From positions 667,673 to 731,672 of the forward strand of contig BJOX01000070.1 in NCBI GenBank assembly GCA_009731375.1: a DNA stretch of 64,000 nucleotides, written 5' to 3'. This DNA is from Paulinella micropora (Eukaryota; Cercozoa; Imbricatea; Euglyphida). A program made the position numbers and the translations under genes. Shown here piece by piece: positions 1-12,099 of the stretch; the stretch's first letter is position 1, and every line of letters begins with the position of its first letter. The notes below the pieces were generated by a model. That model was not told the DNA's origin and did no database searches. It saw only the letters and a list, made by a program, of their open reading frames with translations.

Positions 1-16
1 ATACATTGCGCGAACT

Positions 17-79
17 TGCTTGTTTACGTTTATGTACGTATGTATGTCTGTCTGTATGTATATATGTATATATGTATGC

Positions 80-112
<33 letters not shown>

Positions 113-154
113 TGTATGTATGTATGTCTGTCTGTTTGTTTGTCTGTCTGTATG

Positions 155-186
<32 letters not shown>

Positions 187-187
187 C

Positions 188-220
<33 letters not shown>

Positions 221-500
221 TGTATGTGTGTGTACTACGTTCATTGGGAGACTGTGCGTATACATACATACATACATACATACACACATACATACATACA
301 TAACATACATACATACATACTTACATACATACATACATACATAACATACATACATACATAAGATACATAACATACATAACATACATACATACATACATAC
401 ATACATACATACATACATACATACATACATACGTAATGTGTGTATGTGTGTGTGTGTGTGCGTGTGTGTGTGTGTGCGTGTGTGTGTGTGTGTGTACTAC
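17..500. repeat. (ATGT)n / (ACAT)n / (GT)n microsatellite block with strand flip
   Basis: TATG-polarity repeats run to about 232. A 28-base unique piece (about 233–260, containing gggagactgtgcg) follows, then ATAC-polarity repeats to about 431 and GT repeats to about 494. The two tetranucleotide arrays are reverse complements of each other, so the block could fold on itself. The long Tyr/Val/Cys/Met or His/Thr/Ile open frames here are products of the repeat and are not genes. Confidence 0.95.
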
Positions 501-560
501 GTAATTGGGAGACTGACGGTTTGACTGCGCACAGTCTGCCTGTCTGTCTGTCTGTCTCTG

Positions 561-599
<39 letters not shown>

Positions 600-665
600 T
601 ACTAGGTCATGGGGAGACTGTGCGTAGTCAGGCCACGACGTCCTGTCTGTCTGTCTGTCTCTCTG

Positions 666-747
<82 letters not shown>

Positions 748-787
748 TACGTCATGGGGAGACTGTGCGTAGTCAGGCCACGACGTC

Positions 788-848
<61 letters not shown>

Positions 849-910
849 TACGTCATAAGGAGACTGTGCGTATCTCTCTCTCTCTCTCTCTTACTACGTC
901 ATGTCCGTAG
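491..910. repeat. (TC)n/(TCTG)n arrays carrying four partial copies of one unique module
   Basis: A module containing gggagactgtgcgtag followed by tcaggccacgacg occurs near 507, 611, 757 and 860, each time followed by TCTG or TC repeats. The later, longer version runs into a perfect splice-donor sequence at 951. The shorter ones break off into pyrimidine repeat. This is the first example in the window of exon-edge copies lying inside microsatellite. Confidence 0.8.
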
Positions 911-950
911 TCAGGCCACGACGCCCATCTACAGTATCATATCACAATCA
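911..950 (+). CDS. Putative small exon (unknown protein)
   Basis: The segment is preceded by TAG (908–910) and followed by a consensus donor GTAAGT at 951. All of it is non-repetitive and open in at least one frame (for example RPRRPSTVSYHNQ). Its 5' part is repeated three or more times upstream inside TC repeats. No domain can be recognised in 13 residues. It is listed because it follows the same pattern as the better supported exons downstream, but it could be a chance open segment. Confidence 0.3.
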
Positions 951-1279
<329 letters not shown>

Positions 1280-1311
1280 CCCCCCCCCCCCCCCCCCCCC
1301 CNNNNNNNNNN
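1280..1311. other. Poly-C run followed by 10-N scaffold gap
   Basis: Twenty-two C residues (1280–1301) run straight into ten N (1302–1311), so the assembly broke in a homopolymer. Confidence 0.95.
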
Positions 1312-1359
1312 CTCTCTCTCTTTTTCTCCCGACCTCCCTCATTAAACCTACTAAAAATT

Positions 1360-1600
1360 AGAACAAAAGAGAATAGAAAAGAACAGAATAGAATAGAATA
1401 AAATAGAATAGAATAGAACAGAACAGAACAGAACAGAATAGAATAGAATAGAAATAGAAAAAGAATAGAATAGAACGGAATAGAAAAGAAAAGAAAAGAA
1501 AAAAGAATAGAATAGAGTAGAATAGAATAGAATAGAATAGGAATAGAATAGGAATAGAAAAAGCTTTAATTTAAATTTGAAAAAATAAATAAGGCATCAG
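1360..1600. repeat. Imperfect (AATAG)n pentanucleotide repeat
   Basis: Units of GAATA/GAACA and GAAAA dominate from about 1362 to 1560. A short AT-rich unique stretch follows. Confidence 0.85.
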
Positions 1601-1621
1601 AATACGACGAGATAGATTAGA

Positions 1622-2456
1622 TATGTTATGCTATGCTATGCTCTTGCTATGCTATGCTATGCTATGCTCTGCTCTGCTCTGCTATTGCTATGCTATGCTA
1701 TGCTCTTGCTATTCTATGCTATGCTATGCTATCCTATGCTATGCTATGCTATGCTATGCTATGCTATGCTATGCTCTGCTATGCTATGCTATGCTATGCT
1801 ATTTGCTATGCTATGCTATGCTCTGCTCTGCTATGCTATGATATGCTCTTGCTATGCTATGCTATGCTCTGCTGTGTTATGCTATGCTATGCTAGGCTAT
1901 GCTATTGCTATGCTATGCTATGTTATGGTATGTTATGCTATGTTGTGCTATTGCAATGCTCTGCTATGCTCTGCTATGTTATGCTATGCTATGCTATTGC
2001 TATGCTATGCTATGATCTGCTATGCTATGCTCTGCTATGATGCTATGCTATGCTATGCTATTGTATTGCTATGCTATGCTATGCTCTGCTATGTTATGTT
2101 ATGTTATGCTATGCTATGCTATGCTATGCTGTGTTATGCTATGCTATTGCTATGCTATGCTATGCTATGCTATGTACGCTATCCTATCCTATCCTATGCT
2201 ATGCTATGCTATGCTACGCTATCCTATCCTATGCTATGCTGTGTTTTGCTATGCTATCCTATGCTATGCTATGTTTTGCTATGCTATGCTATGCTATGCT
2301 GTGCTATGCTATGCTATGCGATGCTATCCTATGCTATCCTATGCTATGCTATGCTATGCTATGCTAAGCTATGCTATGCTATGCTATGCAATGCTATGCT
2401 ATGCAATACTATCCTATGCTATGCTATGCTATGCTATGCTATGCAAGGCTAGGCTA
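1622..2456. repeat. (ATGCT)n pentanucleotide satellite, about 835 bp
   Basis: The array is an almost uninterrupted run of the 5-base unit ATGCT with variants (CTGCT, TTGCT, ATCCT, GTGTT). It is open in all three forward frames because the unit lacks stop codons in most phases; the resulting Leu/Cys/Tyr/Ala/Met proteins are artefacts. The variants are spread through the array, which suggests an old array homogenised only locally. Confidence 0.95.
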
Positions 2457-2565
2457 CGTATAGATGGTAACACTGACCCGCCAGGAGTTTGCATGCAAGT
2501 CTTTTATTTTCTGGTGGCTGCCGTTAACCTAAATTATACATAAATATGTCATACATACATACGTT

Positions 2566-2622
2566 TGTGTTTGTGTATGTGTGTGTGTGTGTGCGTGTGT
2601 GTGTGTGTGTGTTTGTATATAT

Positions 2623-2691
<69 letters not shown>

Positions 2692-2782
2692 ATATACATA
2701 TATATATAATATATATGTATATATTATATATATATGTGTGTGTGTGTGCGTGCGTGTGCGTGCGCACGCGCGCGCGCCGCGC

Positions 2783-2817
<35 letters not shown>

Positions 2818-2866
2818 TGTGTGTGTGTGTGTGCGTGCGTGTGTGTGTGTGTGTGTGTGTGTGGCT
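2566..2866. repeat. (TG)n–(TA)n–(TG/CG)n alternating purine–pyrimidine tract
   Basis: About 300 bp of strictly alternating purine and pyrimidine: TG, then TA, then TG with a CG-rich core (2758–2785). Tracts like this can adopt Z-DNA or cruciform structure. It leads directly into the candidate exon at 2871. Confidence 0.9.
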
Positions 2867-2870
2867 CAAG

Positions 2871-2984
2871 GAACGACAACAGTTTCTTCTCGCCAAGACA
2901 GGTCAAGACATACACAACTTCTTCTCTGGCAGTACTGGCGCCGCCCACAAGCGACATCCATCACTTGAAGAAAAGTTACAACGG
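2871..2984 (+). CDS. Putative 114-nt exon (unknown protein)
   Basis: AAG precedes the segment and GTGTGA follows it. It is exactly 38 codons with no stop, phase 0 to phase 0. The peptide begins [18 protein letters not shown] and ends [10 protein letters not shown], with balanced composition quite unlike the repeats around it. No family is recognised. It is the first well-formed member of the chain of small plus-strand exons that continues to 28609. The acceptor (CTCAAG) is weak, and alternative frames are partly open, so the boundary is uncertain. Confidence 0.4.
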
Positions 2985-3730
2985 GTGTGACACTGACAGT
3001 CTGTCCGGCACAATTGAAGGTTTGACCCTTGCTGATTTCCGTTGCGAGAACTAGTACTCGGACTGTAAAACGAGAACTAGTACTCGACCTAGTACCTCTA
3101 TTACTCTCTTAAAGTCTCTCCTTGTTTTTTTGCTTAAGCTTCCTCTCTCCTAGCGCGCCTCGCATCGGACTCTCATTATTGCAACATTCGACCCATGCAA
3201 AACCACCCTTGCGATCGGAAGTACTCTCGGAACCCCATGCAAAGCCACCCTTTCGCGCGGAACCCACTCTGAACTCTTTTGAAACGCTTTGACCTCCGAA
3301 ACATTTGTCAGGGCATGCGTCATTGGGAACGTTTGTGCCGTGACACAAACAAGCAGCAGCCAAAATCCACGCAATACCGGTTCACCTCAATCTTTTTTCC
3401 CAAAAATCATCTTTTTTTCGGGAACAGGCGTTGTGTGATGGCTCCGAAATTTTAGGTTTACCAAAAAAAAACAAAAACCTGACGCCGCAAAAAACGACTC
3501 GTTTCACTCGGATTTTTACATTGGGTATAATTCAAATGAAATAGTCCGTTATCTGCGGCGTCGTGTTTTTATTTCCGTCAGGATTATCACAATGGGGTAG
3601 GAACTTTTGTCTGTTTTGACAACATCAAAAAGGGTCACCACTATCTGTTAGGAGACCGTTTGGCCTGTAGCGATTGCTGAGTGTGCTTTAATGAGCTTCC
3701 TCATGATTATCGATATGTACGTTGCATGGT
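2985..3730. other. Unique intergenic or intronic DNA, no gene seen
   Basis: About 750 bp of non-repetitive sequence without a convincing open frame. A short motif (catgcaaaRccaccctt) occurs at about 3194 and 3236, and a relative lies near 4511, which suggests a small dispersed repeat. Antisense frames of 60–85 codons here look spurious. Confidence 0.6.
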
Positions 3731-4380
3731 GTGTATGTATGCAATGTGAATGTGTCAAATGTATGCAATGTGAATGTGTCAAATGTCAAATGTTGACACA
3801 TATCAATACCTGCATACATACATATTGATACAATACATACATAAATACAGACGTATACATAAGTCATACATACATATATATGTACATATGTACATACTCA
3901 TACATACATACGTACATACATACATACACATACATATGTACATACAGACATACATACCATATATACATATGTACATACATGCATACATACACATACATAC
4001 ATACATACATACATACCATACATACATATGTACATACATGCATACATACATACATACATACATACATACACATACACACACATACATACATACATAATAC
4101 ATACATACGTATGTACATACATACATACATACATACATGTGTCATACATACATACATACATACATATGTATGTACATACATACATACATATATGCATACA
4201 TACATACATACACACATAACATACATAACATACATACATACATACATACATATACATAGATACATACATACATGCATACATACATACATACATACAGACA
4301 TACATACATACATACATACAAAAACATATATACAAAAACATATATATGTACATACATACATAACATACATACATACATAG
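3731..4380. repeat. 24-bp duplication then (ACAT)n array
   Basis: A unit (gtatgcaatgtgaatgtgtc and following bases) is present twice at 3737–3785. ACAT-polarity repeats follow from about 3810 to 4378 with scattered variants. Confidence 0.9.
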
Positions 4381-5104
<724 letters not shown>

Positions 5105-5106
5105 AT

Positions 5107-5176
5107 GGACACCGTGATAGCCCAGTGGTCAAGTTCTACCATCTGGGCCCTGTCGCCAGTTCGATTCCCGTCGGTG
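5107..5176 (+). mobile_element. tRNA-derived SINE head, truncated by gap
   Basis: About 70 bases look like a decayed tRNA. An excellent Pol III A box (TAGCCCAGTGG) is followed, about 35 bases on, by a B box (GTTCGATTCC). The clover-leaf stems are imperfect: D and T stems do not pair well. It is therefore a tRNA-derived repeat head, not a tRNA gene. It abuts a TTA microsatellite on one side and a gap of 833 N on the other. A nearly identical copy lies in opposite orientation at 6271–6342. Confidence 0.65.
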
Positions 5177-6009
5177 NNNNNNNNNNNNNNNNNNNNNNNN
5201 NNNNNNNNNNNNNNNNNNNNNNNNNNNNNNNNNNNNNNNNNNNNNNNNNNNNNNNNNNNNNNNNNNNNNNNNNNNNNNNNNNNNNNNNNNNNNNNNNNNN
5301 NNNNNNNNNNNNNNNNNNNNNNNNNNNNNNNNNNNNNNNNNNNNNNNNNNNNNNNNNNNNNNNNNNNNNNNNNNNNNNNNNNNNNNNNNNNNNNNNNNNN
5401 NNNNNNNNNNNNNNNNNNNNNNNNNNNNNNNNNNNNNNNNNNNNNNNNNNNNNNNNNNNNNNNNNNNNNNNNNNNNNNNNNNNNNNNNNNNNNNNNNNNN
5501 NNNNNNNNNNNNNNNNNNNNNNNNNNNNNNNNNNNNNNNNNNNNNNNNNNNNNNNNNNNNNNNNNNNNNNNNNNNNNNNNNNNNNNNNNNNNNNNNNNNN
5601 NNNNNNNNNNNNNNNNNNNNNNNNNNNNNNNNNNNNNNNNNNNNNNNNNNNNNNNNNNNNNNNNNNNNNNNNNNNNNNNNNNNNNNNNNNNNNNNNNNNN
5701 NNNNNNNNNNNNNNNNNNNNNNNNNNNNNNNNNNNNNNNNNNNNNNNNNNNNNNNNNNNNNNNNNNNNNNNNNNNNNNNNNNNNNNNNNNNNNNNNNNNN
5801 NNNNNNNNNNNNNNNNNNNNNNNNNNNNNNNNNNNNNNNNNNNNNNNNNNNNNNNNNNNNNNNNNNNNNNNNNNNNNNNNNNNNNNNNNNNNNNNNNNNN
5901 NNNNNNNNNNNNNNNNNNNNNNNNNNNNNNNNNNNNNNNNNNNNNNNNNNNNNNNNNNNNNNNNNNNNNNNNNNNNNNNNNNNNNNNNNNNNNNNNNNNN
6001 NNNNNNNNN
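5177..6009. other. Scaffold gap, 833 N
   Basis: The gap separates two inverted copies of the same tRNA-like SINE, each flanked externally by an ATT/AAT microsatellite. The failure to assemble is probably caused by this inverted structure. Confidence 0.95.
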
Positions 6010-6342
6010 CATTCGGTGACGTCTTGCAAGAGGTTGCTGGGACTGCGGAATAACCTCGGCTTAGTGCAGTCTTGCCCTCAGGAGCTCCATCGGTGGCCCC
6101 GATCATCAGGCGAGAGACTGACACGGGGGGGTGGAGGACCTCGAACAAGGGTATTGGAGGCTTATGTCCGTTGAGGATATGCCATTAGCTGCATCAGTAC
6201 GCCTTGACACCCCCGCAAGGGCAGTTCCAACACTTCCAGACGGACCGGTATGTTCAATGAAAATACTGGTGGCACCGACGGGAATCGAACTGGCGACAGG
6301 CCCCAGATGGTAGAACTTGACCACTGGGCTATCACGGTGTCC
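6010..6342 (-). mobile_element. tRNA-derived SINE, about 330 bp visible
   Basis: On the minus strand the tRNA-like head is at 6342–6271, with A box TAGCCCAGTGG and B box GTTCGATTCC. An unrelated body of about 260 bp runs to the gap edge at 6010. A trinucleotide microsatellite (6343–6590) lies immediately 5' of the head. The body contains no long coding frame. Head plus body plus adjacent simple repeat is the usual form of a tRNA SINE; the family is not recognised. Confidence 0.65.
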
Positions 6343-6369
6343 ATAATAATAATAATAATGATGATGATG

Positions 6370-6406
<37 letters not shown>

Positions 6407-6468
6407 TAATAATAATAGTAATAATAGTAATAATAATAATAGTAATAATAATAATAATAATTATAGTA

Positions 6469-6499
<31 letters not shown>

Positions 6500-6509
6500 T
6501 GATAATAGC

Positions 6510-6589
<80 letters not shown>

Positions 6590-6592
6590 ACA
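6343..6592. repeat. (AAT)n trinucleotide array
   Basis: About 250 bp of AAT/AGT/GAT repeats, the mirror counterpart of the TTA array in front of the other SINE copy. Confidence 0.95.
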
Positions 6593-6604
6593 ACAATAAT
6601 CACA

Positions 6605-6800
6605 CTAAGGTCGGGTGAAAAATTTCGGCCACCTCACTTTCGGTAAACCGTAAATACAGGGAACTTTGGGCTAAACTTTTATTTGTGGACAAAGAAAATG
6701 TACCGTAATTACCGGCTGGGCGAAATTCTTCACAACTTTGAATAACAAATGTACCGTTCGTACGGGATAATTTGTTCTGGCCGAAAATTTTCACTATTCC
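6605..6800. mobile_element. MITE-like element, 'GGCCGAAA' family, copy 1
   Basis: A roughly 190-bp non-coding repeat starts near cgggtgaaaaatttcggcc and ends near ggccgaaaattttcac. Its ends are inverted relative to each other. Inside are the family landmarks cttttatttgtggac and gtaccgtaattaccgg. Relatives lie at 13795–14022, 25690–26115 and 36540–36963. No coding capacity is seen, so it is called a MITE-like non-autonomous element; the superfamily is not determined. Confidence 0.6.
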
Positions 6801-6921
6801 TTATATTCTGTTTATCAATTATCATACAACACTATTTATATTTGTGGCTTTTAGGTACATATTACGTTTTATGTGTGTTTTTATACGCTGCAAGGTTGCT
6901 TTGGTGTAAGCCGTCCATAAA

Positions 6922-7116
6922 CAGCAATAACCACACTATATATATATATATACATACATATATATATATGTATATATATACAACAATAACCACACTATAT
7001 CATGTTGTACATTATAAAAGACAGTATGTTTTCTATATAGATATTTATGTATGTATATATATAGAAAACATACTGTCTTTTATCATGTACAACATGATAT
7101 AGTGTGGTTATTGTTT

Positions 7117-7150
<34 letters not shown>

Positions 7151-7273
7151 GTATATATTATATATATGCGTACATAAAGATAATATCTATAAAAAAAAAC
7201 GTACTGTCTTTTATAATGTGCAACATGATATAGTGTGGTTATTATTGTTGTATATACATATATATATATAATA

Positions 7274-7309
<36 letters not shown>

Positions 7310-7465
7310 TGTATGTATGTAGATATTATGTTTATGTATAGATATTATGTTTATGTATGCATATATGTATATGTATATATGTATATATATATACAACAAT
7401 AACCACACTATATCATGTTGTAAATTATAAAAGACAGTATGTTTTCTATATTATGTTCATGTATA
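6922..7465. repeat. Cluster of about 57-bp inverted repeats separated by (TA)n
   Basis: A unit reading aataaccacactatatcatg…acagtatgttttctatat occurs at 6981–7040 (+), 7063–7115 (−), 7201–7250 (−) and 7393–7450 (+). A truncated copy lies at 6922–6940. The first two copies form an almost perfect palindrome with a spacer of about 22 bp. All are joined by TA-rich or TATG-rich linkers. There is no coding potential. Confidence 0.85.
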
Positions 7466-7564
7466 TATATATATGTATATATGTATGTATATACATATAT
7501 ATATATATATAGGCTGCAAGGTTGATTGGGCAAAAGCCCACAAACACCTTGGTGCGATCCCATC

Positions 7565-7606
<42 letters not shown>

Positions 7607-7765
7607 GATCGATCGATCGATCGATCTATCTATCGATCGATCGATCGATCTATCTACCTACCTACCTACCTACCTACTTACCTACCTACCTGGCTACCTA
7701 CCAAACTATCAATCTATCTGTCTATCTGTCTATCTATCCATCTATATCTATCTATCGATCTATCG

Positions 7766-7822
<57 letters not shown>
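7466..7822. repeat. (TA)n then (CTAT)n array, with a short unique insert
   Basis: TA repeats end in AG at 7511–7512. A 53-base unique segment (gctgcaaggttgattggg…) follows; part of it is also found at about 6890. CTAT/CGAT/CTAC repeats then run to 7822. The unique segment could be a degenerate exon or exon copy but has no clear donor. Confidence 0.85.
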
Positions 7823-7824
<2 letters not shown>

Positions 7825-7826
7825 AG

Positions 7827-7887
7827 GCCAAACAATACATAGTCCGCATATACATAGCCGCTCCTTTAAAACAACAAGGCAATACAG
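7827..7887 (+). CDS. Putative 61-nt exon (unknown protein)
   Basis: The segment has the acceptor CAG at 7824–7826 at the end of a CTAT array and the donor GTACCT at 7888 at the start of another. It is open for 20 codons plus one base: AKQYIVRIYIAAPLKQQGNT. Composition is protein-like and differs from the surrounding repeats. The function is unknown, and it stands alone in phase terms because its neighbours are uncertain. Confidence 0.4.
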
Positions 7888-7896
7888 GTACCTATC

Positions 7897-7954
<58 letters not shown>

Positions 7955-8072
7955 GGTTCAACACGCAAACACAAAATTGATCGATTGATTGACTGATTGG
8001 TTGGTTGGTTGGTTGGTTGGTTGGTTGATTGATTGATTGATTGATTGGTTGGTTGGTTGGTTGGTTGGTTAG

Positions 8073-8103
<31 letters not shown>

Positions 8104-8235
8104 GTTGGTTGATTGGTTGGTTGGTTGGTTGATTGATTGATTGATTGATCGATTGATTGATTGATTGATTGATCGATTGATTGATTGATTGATTGAGTGA
8201 GTGAGTGAGTGAGTGAGTGAGTGAGTGAGTGAGTG
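7888..8235. repeat. (CTAT)n, (TTGG)n, (TTGA)n and (GAGT)n arrays
   Basis: CTAT repeats run to 7953, then a 25-base unique insert (ttcaacacgcaaacacaaaa), then alternating blocks of TTGG and TTGA (7978–8195), then GAGT to 8234. The blocks change unit abruptly. Confidence 0.9.
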
Positions 8236-8820
8236 ACATACATACATACATACACATACATACACGTACATACATACATAAATGCATGCATGCATACATA
8301 CATACATACATACATACATACATAACATACATAACATGCATAACATACATAACATACATACATACATACATACATGCATACATACATACATAACATACAT
8401 AACATACATATCATACATAACATACATACCATACATACCATCATACCATACATACCATACATACCATACATACCATACATACCATACATACATACATACA
8501 TACATACATACGTACATATAGGCGCAGTGTCATTGGTCCTTCGTATGGAAGGCATACATACATACATACATACATACATACATACATACAGGCGCAGTAT
8601 CATTGGTGTGTCGTATGGAAGACATACATACATACATACATACATACATACATACATAGATACATACATACAGGCGCAGTGTCATTGGTGTGTCGTATGG
8701 AAGACATACATACATACATACAACATACATACAGGCGCATACATACATACATACAACATACATACAGGCGCAGTGTCATTGGTGTGTCGTATGGAAGACA
8801 TACATACATACATACATACA
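8236..8820. repeat. (ACAT)n array with repeated partial exon copies
   Basis: ACAT, ACATACC and AACAT repeats contain the module gcgcagtgtcattggtgtg… at about 8522, 8592, 8674 and 8768, and a stub near 8734. Each copy is preceded by ACAG and breaks off back into ACAT after the bases GGAAGACA or GGAAGGCA. The intact version is the candidate exon at 8822. Confidence 0.85.
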
Positions 8821-8821
8821 G

Positions 8822-8877
8822 GCGCAGTGTCATTGGTATGTCGGATGGAAGACAGTCGTGAATCTTTCATTGATATG
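8822..8877 (+). CDS. Putative 56-nt exon (unknown protein)
   Basis: CAG at 8819–8821 is the acceptor and GTACTA at 8878 the donor. The frame reads GAVSLVCRMEDSRESFIDM across the acceptor G. Four or five truncated copies of its 5' part lie upstream, all sharing the acceptor. Only this copy continues beyond GGAAGACA into unique sequence and a donor, so it is taken as the original. The product is unknown. Confidence 0.4.
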
Positions 8878-8885
8878 GTACTAAT

Positions 8886-8954
<69 letters not shown>

Positions 8955-9051
8955 ATGTGTGTGTATCATTCTCTCTGTATCTCTCTGTATCTCTCTCTCT
9001 CTCTATGTATCTATCTATCTATCTATCTATCTATCTCTATCTCTCCCTCTC

Positions 9052-9082
<31 letters not shown>

Positions 9083-9084
9083 AA

Positions 9085-9116
<32 letters not shown>

Positions 9117-9177
9117 GTATATATTATATATATATGTATATTATATATATGTATGTATATATATATACACACACACA

Positions 9178-9216
<39 letters not shown>

Positions 9217-9599
9217 TATGTATATATACATATGTTTAATATCTATCTATCTATCTATCTATCTCTCTCTATCTATCTATCTATCTATCTATCTATTTAT
9301 CTCTCTCTCTCTATTTATCTATCTATCAATCTCTCTATCTCTCTCTCTCTATCTCTCTATCTATCTATCTATCTATCTATAAATTATATATTTACATACA
9401 TACATATATACGTATATATATAATACATATATATATGTATATATATATTATATATATATATATTTTAAATATATATATATGTATATATATGTATATATAT
9501 AGAGAGAGAGAGAGAGTGAGGGAGGGAGAGGGAGAGAGTATTAAATTGTGTATTCATATATTTATATAGTATTTGTAATATACAAGCTAAACTGTTTAT
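8878..9599. repeat. (CT)n, (TA)n, (CTAT)n mixed microsatellites
   Basis: CT/TCTG repeats (8888–9090) are followed by TA-rich runs (9095–9238), CTAT/CTCT (9240–9380), TA-rich DNA and GA (9380–9540), and a short unique AT-rich stretch (9541–9599). No gene is seen. Confidence 0.9.
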
Positions 9600-9655
9600 C
9601 TACTTGCCTATCGATCTATCCATCTGTCAGGCGTTTGATAAACTGGCTAATCTTC

Positions 9656-9716
<61 letters not shown>

Positions 9717-9756
9717 CTACCCATCTGTCAGGCGTTTGGTAAACTAGCTAGTCTTC

Positions 9757-9821
<65 letters not shown>

Positions 9822-9932
9822 GCCCCAGAAGCCGTCCACGCTTTCAACCAACAAAACTACTATCTATCTATCTATCTATCTATCGATTTTACATGTACCT
9901 ATCTATCTATCAGTCAGGCGTTCGGTAAACTA

Positions 9933-9981
<49 letters not shown>

Positions 9982-10049
9982 GATTTTACATGTACCTATC
10001 TATCTATCTGTCAGGCGTTCGATAAACTAACTTAAGTGCTCCCACAAGC

Positions 10050-10083
<34 letters not shown>

Positions 10084-10104
10084 GTCTATCTATCTATCTG
10101 TCTA

Positions 10105-10137
<33 letters not shown>

Positions 10138-10500
10138 TTCACGCTTTCAACCAACAAAACTACTATCAATCGATCTACCTACCTATCTATCTATCGATCC
10201 AGCTGTTCCCAATCTATCTCTCTCTATCACGTTTTCAACCAACAAAACTACTATCAATCGATCTACCTACCTATCTATCTATCGATCCAGCTGTTCCCAA
10301 TCTACCTCTCTCTCTCTCTCTCTCTCTGCGGCCAGTTCCTGCCTCTTCCTTACTCATAGTTGATATCGATAGTGATAGTGACAATAATTCGAAATGATAA
10401 CGATATTGATAGCGATGATGATAATGATAAGGATAAGGATAATCATAATCATAATCATAACGACCATTTTAATGAGACTGATAATAAAATTGCTGTTGAA

Positions 10501-10547
<47 letters not shown>

Positions 10548-10554
10548 GATATAG
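9600..10554. repeat. (CTAT)n/(GATA)n arrays carrying scrambled copies of the next exon
   Basis: Two modules recur. One contains tcaggcgttTgataaact (about 9627, 9727, 9913, 10011). The other contains ctttcaaccaacaaaactac (about 9840, 10143, 10230). Both are versions of parts of the intact exon at 10555–10659 (its first and middle thirds). They are separated by CTAT on the plus strand, and at 9655–9715 and 9755–9821 by GATA, the opposite strand. A short GATAAT-rich stretch lies at 10360–10495. Confidence 0.8.
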
Positions 10555-10659
10555 GCATTCGACAAGCTAGCTAAAGTCCTTCCTGAAAACTTGACACCAG
10601 CGTTTAATCAACAAAACTACTACCTCTCTGGCTTTAGACATGGGCGCGATCTCCCCGAG
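10555..10659 (+). CDS. Putative 105-nt exon (unknown protein)
   Basis: The acceptor is ATAG (10551–10554) and the donor GTAGTC (10660). It is exactly 35 codons without a stop, phase 0 to phase 0, starting AFDKLAKVLPENLTPAF and ending FRHGRDLPE. It has strong protein-like composition. Divergent partial copies lie both upstream in CTAT repeats and downstream at about 10714–10765 in CCTT repeats. The function is not recognised. Confidence 0.5.
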
Positions 10660-10965
10660 GTAGTCCTTCCTTCCCTCCTTCCTTCTTTCCTCCCTTCCTT
10701 CCTTCCTTCCTTCAACAAAACTACCTCTCAGGCTTTCGACAAGGGCGCGATCTACCTGAAGTAGCCTCTACTTCCTTCCTTCCTTCCCCCGTCTACTTTC
10801 TTTCCTTCCTTTCCCCCCTCTTCTTTCCTTCCTTCCTTCCCCTCTCTTCTTTCCTTCCTTCCTTACCCCCTCTTCTTTCCTTCCTTCCTTCCCTCCTTCC
10901 TTCCTTCCTTCCTCCCCCCCCTCCCTCCCTCCCTCCTTCCCTCCTTCCCTCCTTCCTTCTTTCCT

Positions 10966-11007
<42 letters not shown>

Positions 11008-11663
11008 TTCCTTCCTTCCTTCCTTCCTTCTTTCTTTCTTTCTTTCTTTCTTATATATGTATATGTATATTCAAAAGCTTATATAAATATATTTACGTAT
11101 ATGTGTGTGTGTATGTATATGTATATATATATATGTAATATATATATATATACATATATATATATAATATATGTATATANNNNNNNNNNTCCCTCCCTCC
11201 CTCCTTCCTTCCTTCCTTCCTTCCTTTCTTCCTTTCTTCTTTCCTTCCTTCCTCTCTTCATTCATTCGCTCCCTCCCTCCTTCCTTCCTTCCTTCCCTCC
11301 TTCCTTCTTTCCTTCCTTCCTTCCTTCTTTCCTTCCTTTCTTCCTTCCTTCTTTCTTTCCTTCCTTCCTTCCTTCCCTCCCTCCCTCCTTCCTTCTTTCC
11401 TTCCTTCCTTCGTTCATTCCTTCCTTCCTTCCTTCCCCCCTCCCTCCCTCCCTCCTTCATTCTTTCCCTCCTTCTTTCCTTCTTTCCTTCTTTCATTCCT
11501 TCCTTCCTTTCTTCCTTCTTCCTTTCTTCCTTCCTTTCTTCCTTTCTTTCTTTCTTCCTTCCTTCCTTCCTTCCTTCCTTTCTTTCTTTCTTTCTTTCTA
11601 TCTATCTGTCTATCTGTCTTTCTTTCTTTCTGTCTGTCTTTCTTTTGTGTGTGTGTCGCGCAG
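10660..11663. repeat. (CCTT)n/(CTTT)n polypyrimidine arrays with gap
   Basis: The tract is almost pure pyrimidine on the plus strand, except for an exon-derived insert (10714–10765), a TA/TG insert (11052–11179) and a 10-N gap (11180–11189). It ends in TCGCGCAG at 11656–11663. Confidence 0.9.
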
Positions 11664-11857
11664 GACTTTTACAACTTCTTGTCTCATTTAGCCGACAATC
11701 ATGATGACTGTTGATTGGTTGCAATCAATCAATCAATCAATCAATTAATCGATCGATCGATCAATCGACCAATCGATCAATTGATCAATCCATCAATCGA
11801 TCAATCGATTGGTTAATTAATTCATTAATTAATTGATTCATTCACGGATTTGTATAG
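11664..11857. repeat. Degenerate copy of the following exon, then (AATC)n
   Basis: The segment 11664–11710 after CAG reads like the first part of the exon at 11858 ([12 protein letters not shown] against [12 protein letters not shown]). It lacks the rest and has no donor. AATC/GATC repeats (11725–11840) separate the two. Confidence 0.7.
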
Positions 11858-11910
11858 GACTATTATAACTTCTTGTCTCACTTGGCCGACAAAGATGCCC
11901 TCGTCACCAT
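11858..11910 (+). CDS. Putative 53-nt exon (unknown protein)
   Basis: The acceptor is ATAG (11854–11857) and the donor GTATAC (11911). It is open from phase 0 for 17 codons plus two bases: [17 protein letters not shown]. It can follow the phase-0 end of the exon at 10659. Downstream, the 3' part of this exon plus its donor is repeated at least four times, with shorter stubs beyond, inside CTTT repeats. No domain is recognised. Confidence 0.45.
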
Positions 11911-12055
11911 GTATACCCCTTTCTTTCTTTTCTTTTCTTTCTTTCTTTCTTTCTTTATTTATTTATTTATTTATTTATTTCTTTCTTGCTTTCTTGCTTT
12001 TTTGTCTCACTTGGCCGACAAGGATGCCCTCGTCACCATGTATACCCCTTTCTTT

Positions 12056-12099
<44 letters not shown>

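Noticed and set aside
1623-2543. Leu/Cys/Tyr/Ala/Met-rich open frames
   Set aside because: Direct product of the ATGCT pentamer; open in every forward frame.
5177-6009. Long open frames spanning N runs (also 28845–29323 and 38720–39495)
   Set aside because: They are open only because N codons are not stops.
6271-6342. Functional tRNA gene
   Set aside because: A and B boxes are good but the D and T stems do not pair and the acceptor stem has a mismatch. A 260-bp body follows, as in a SINE.
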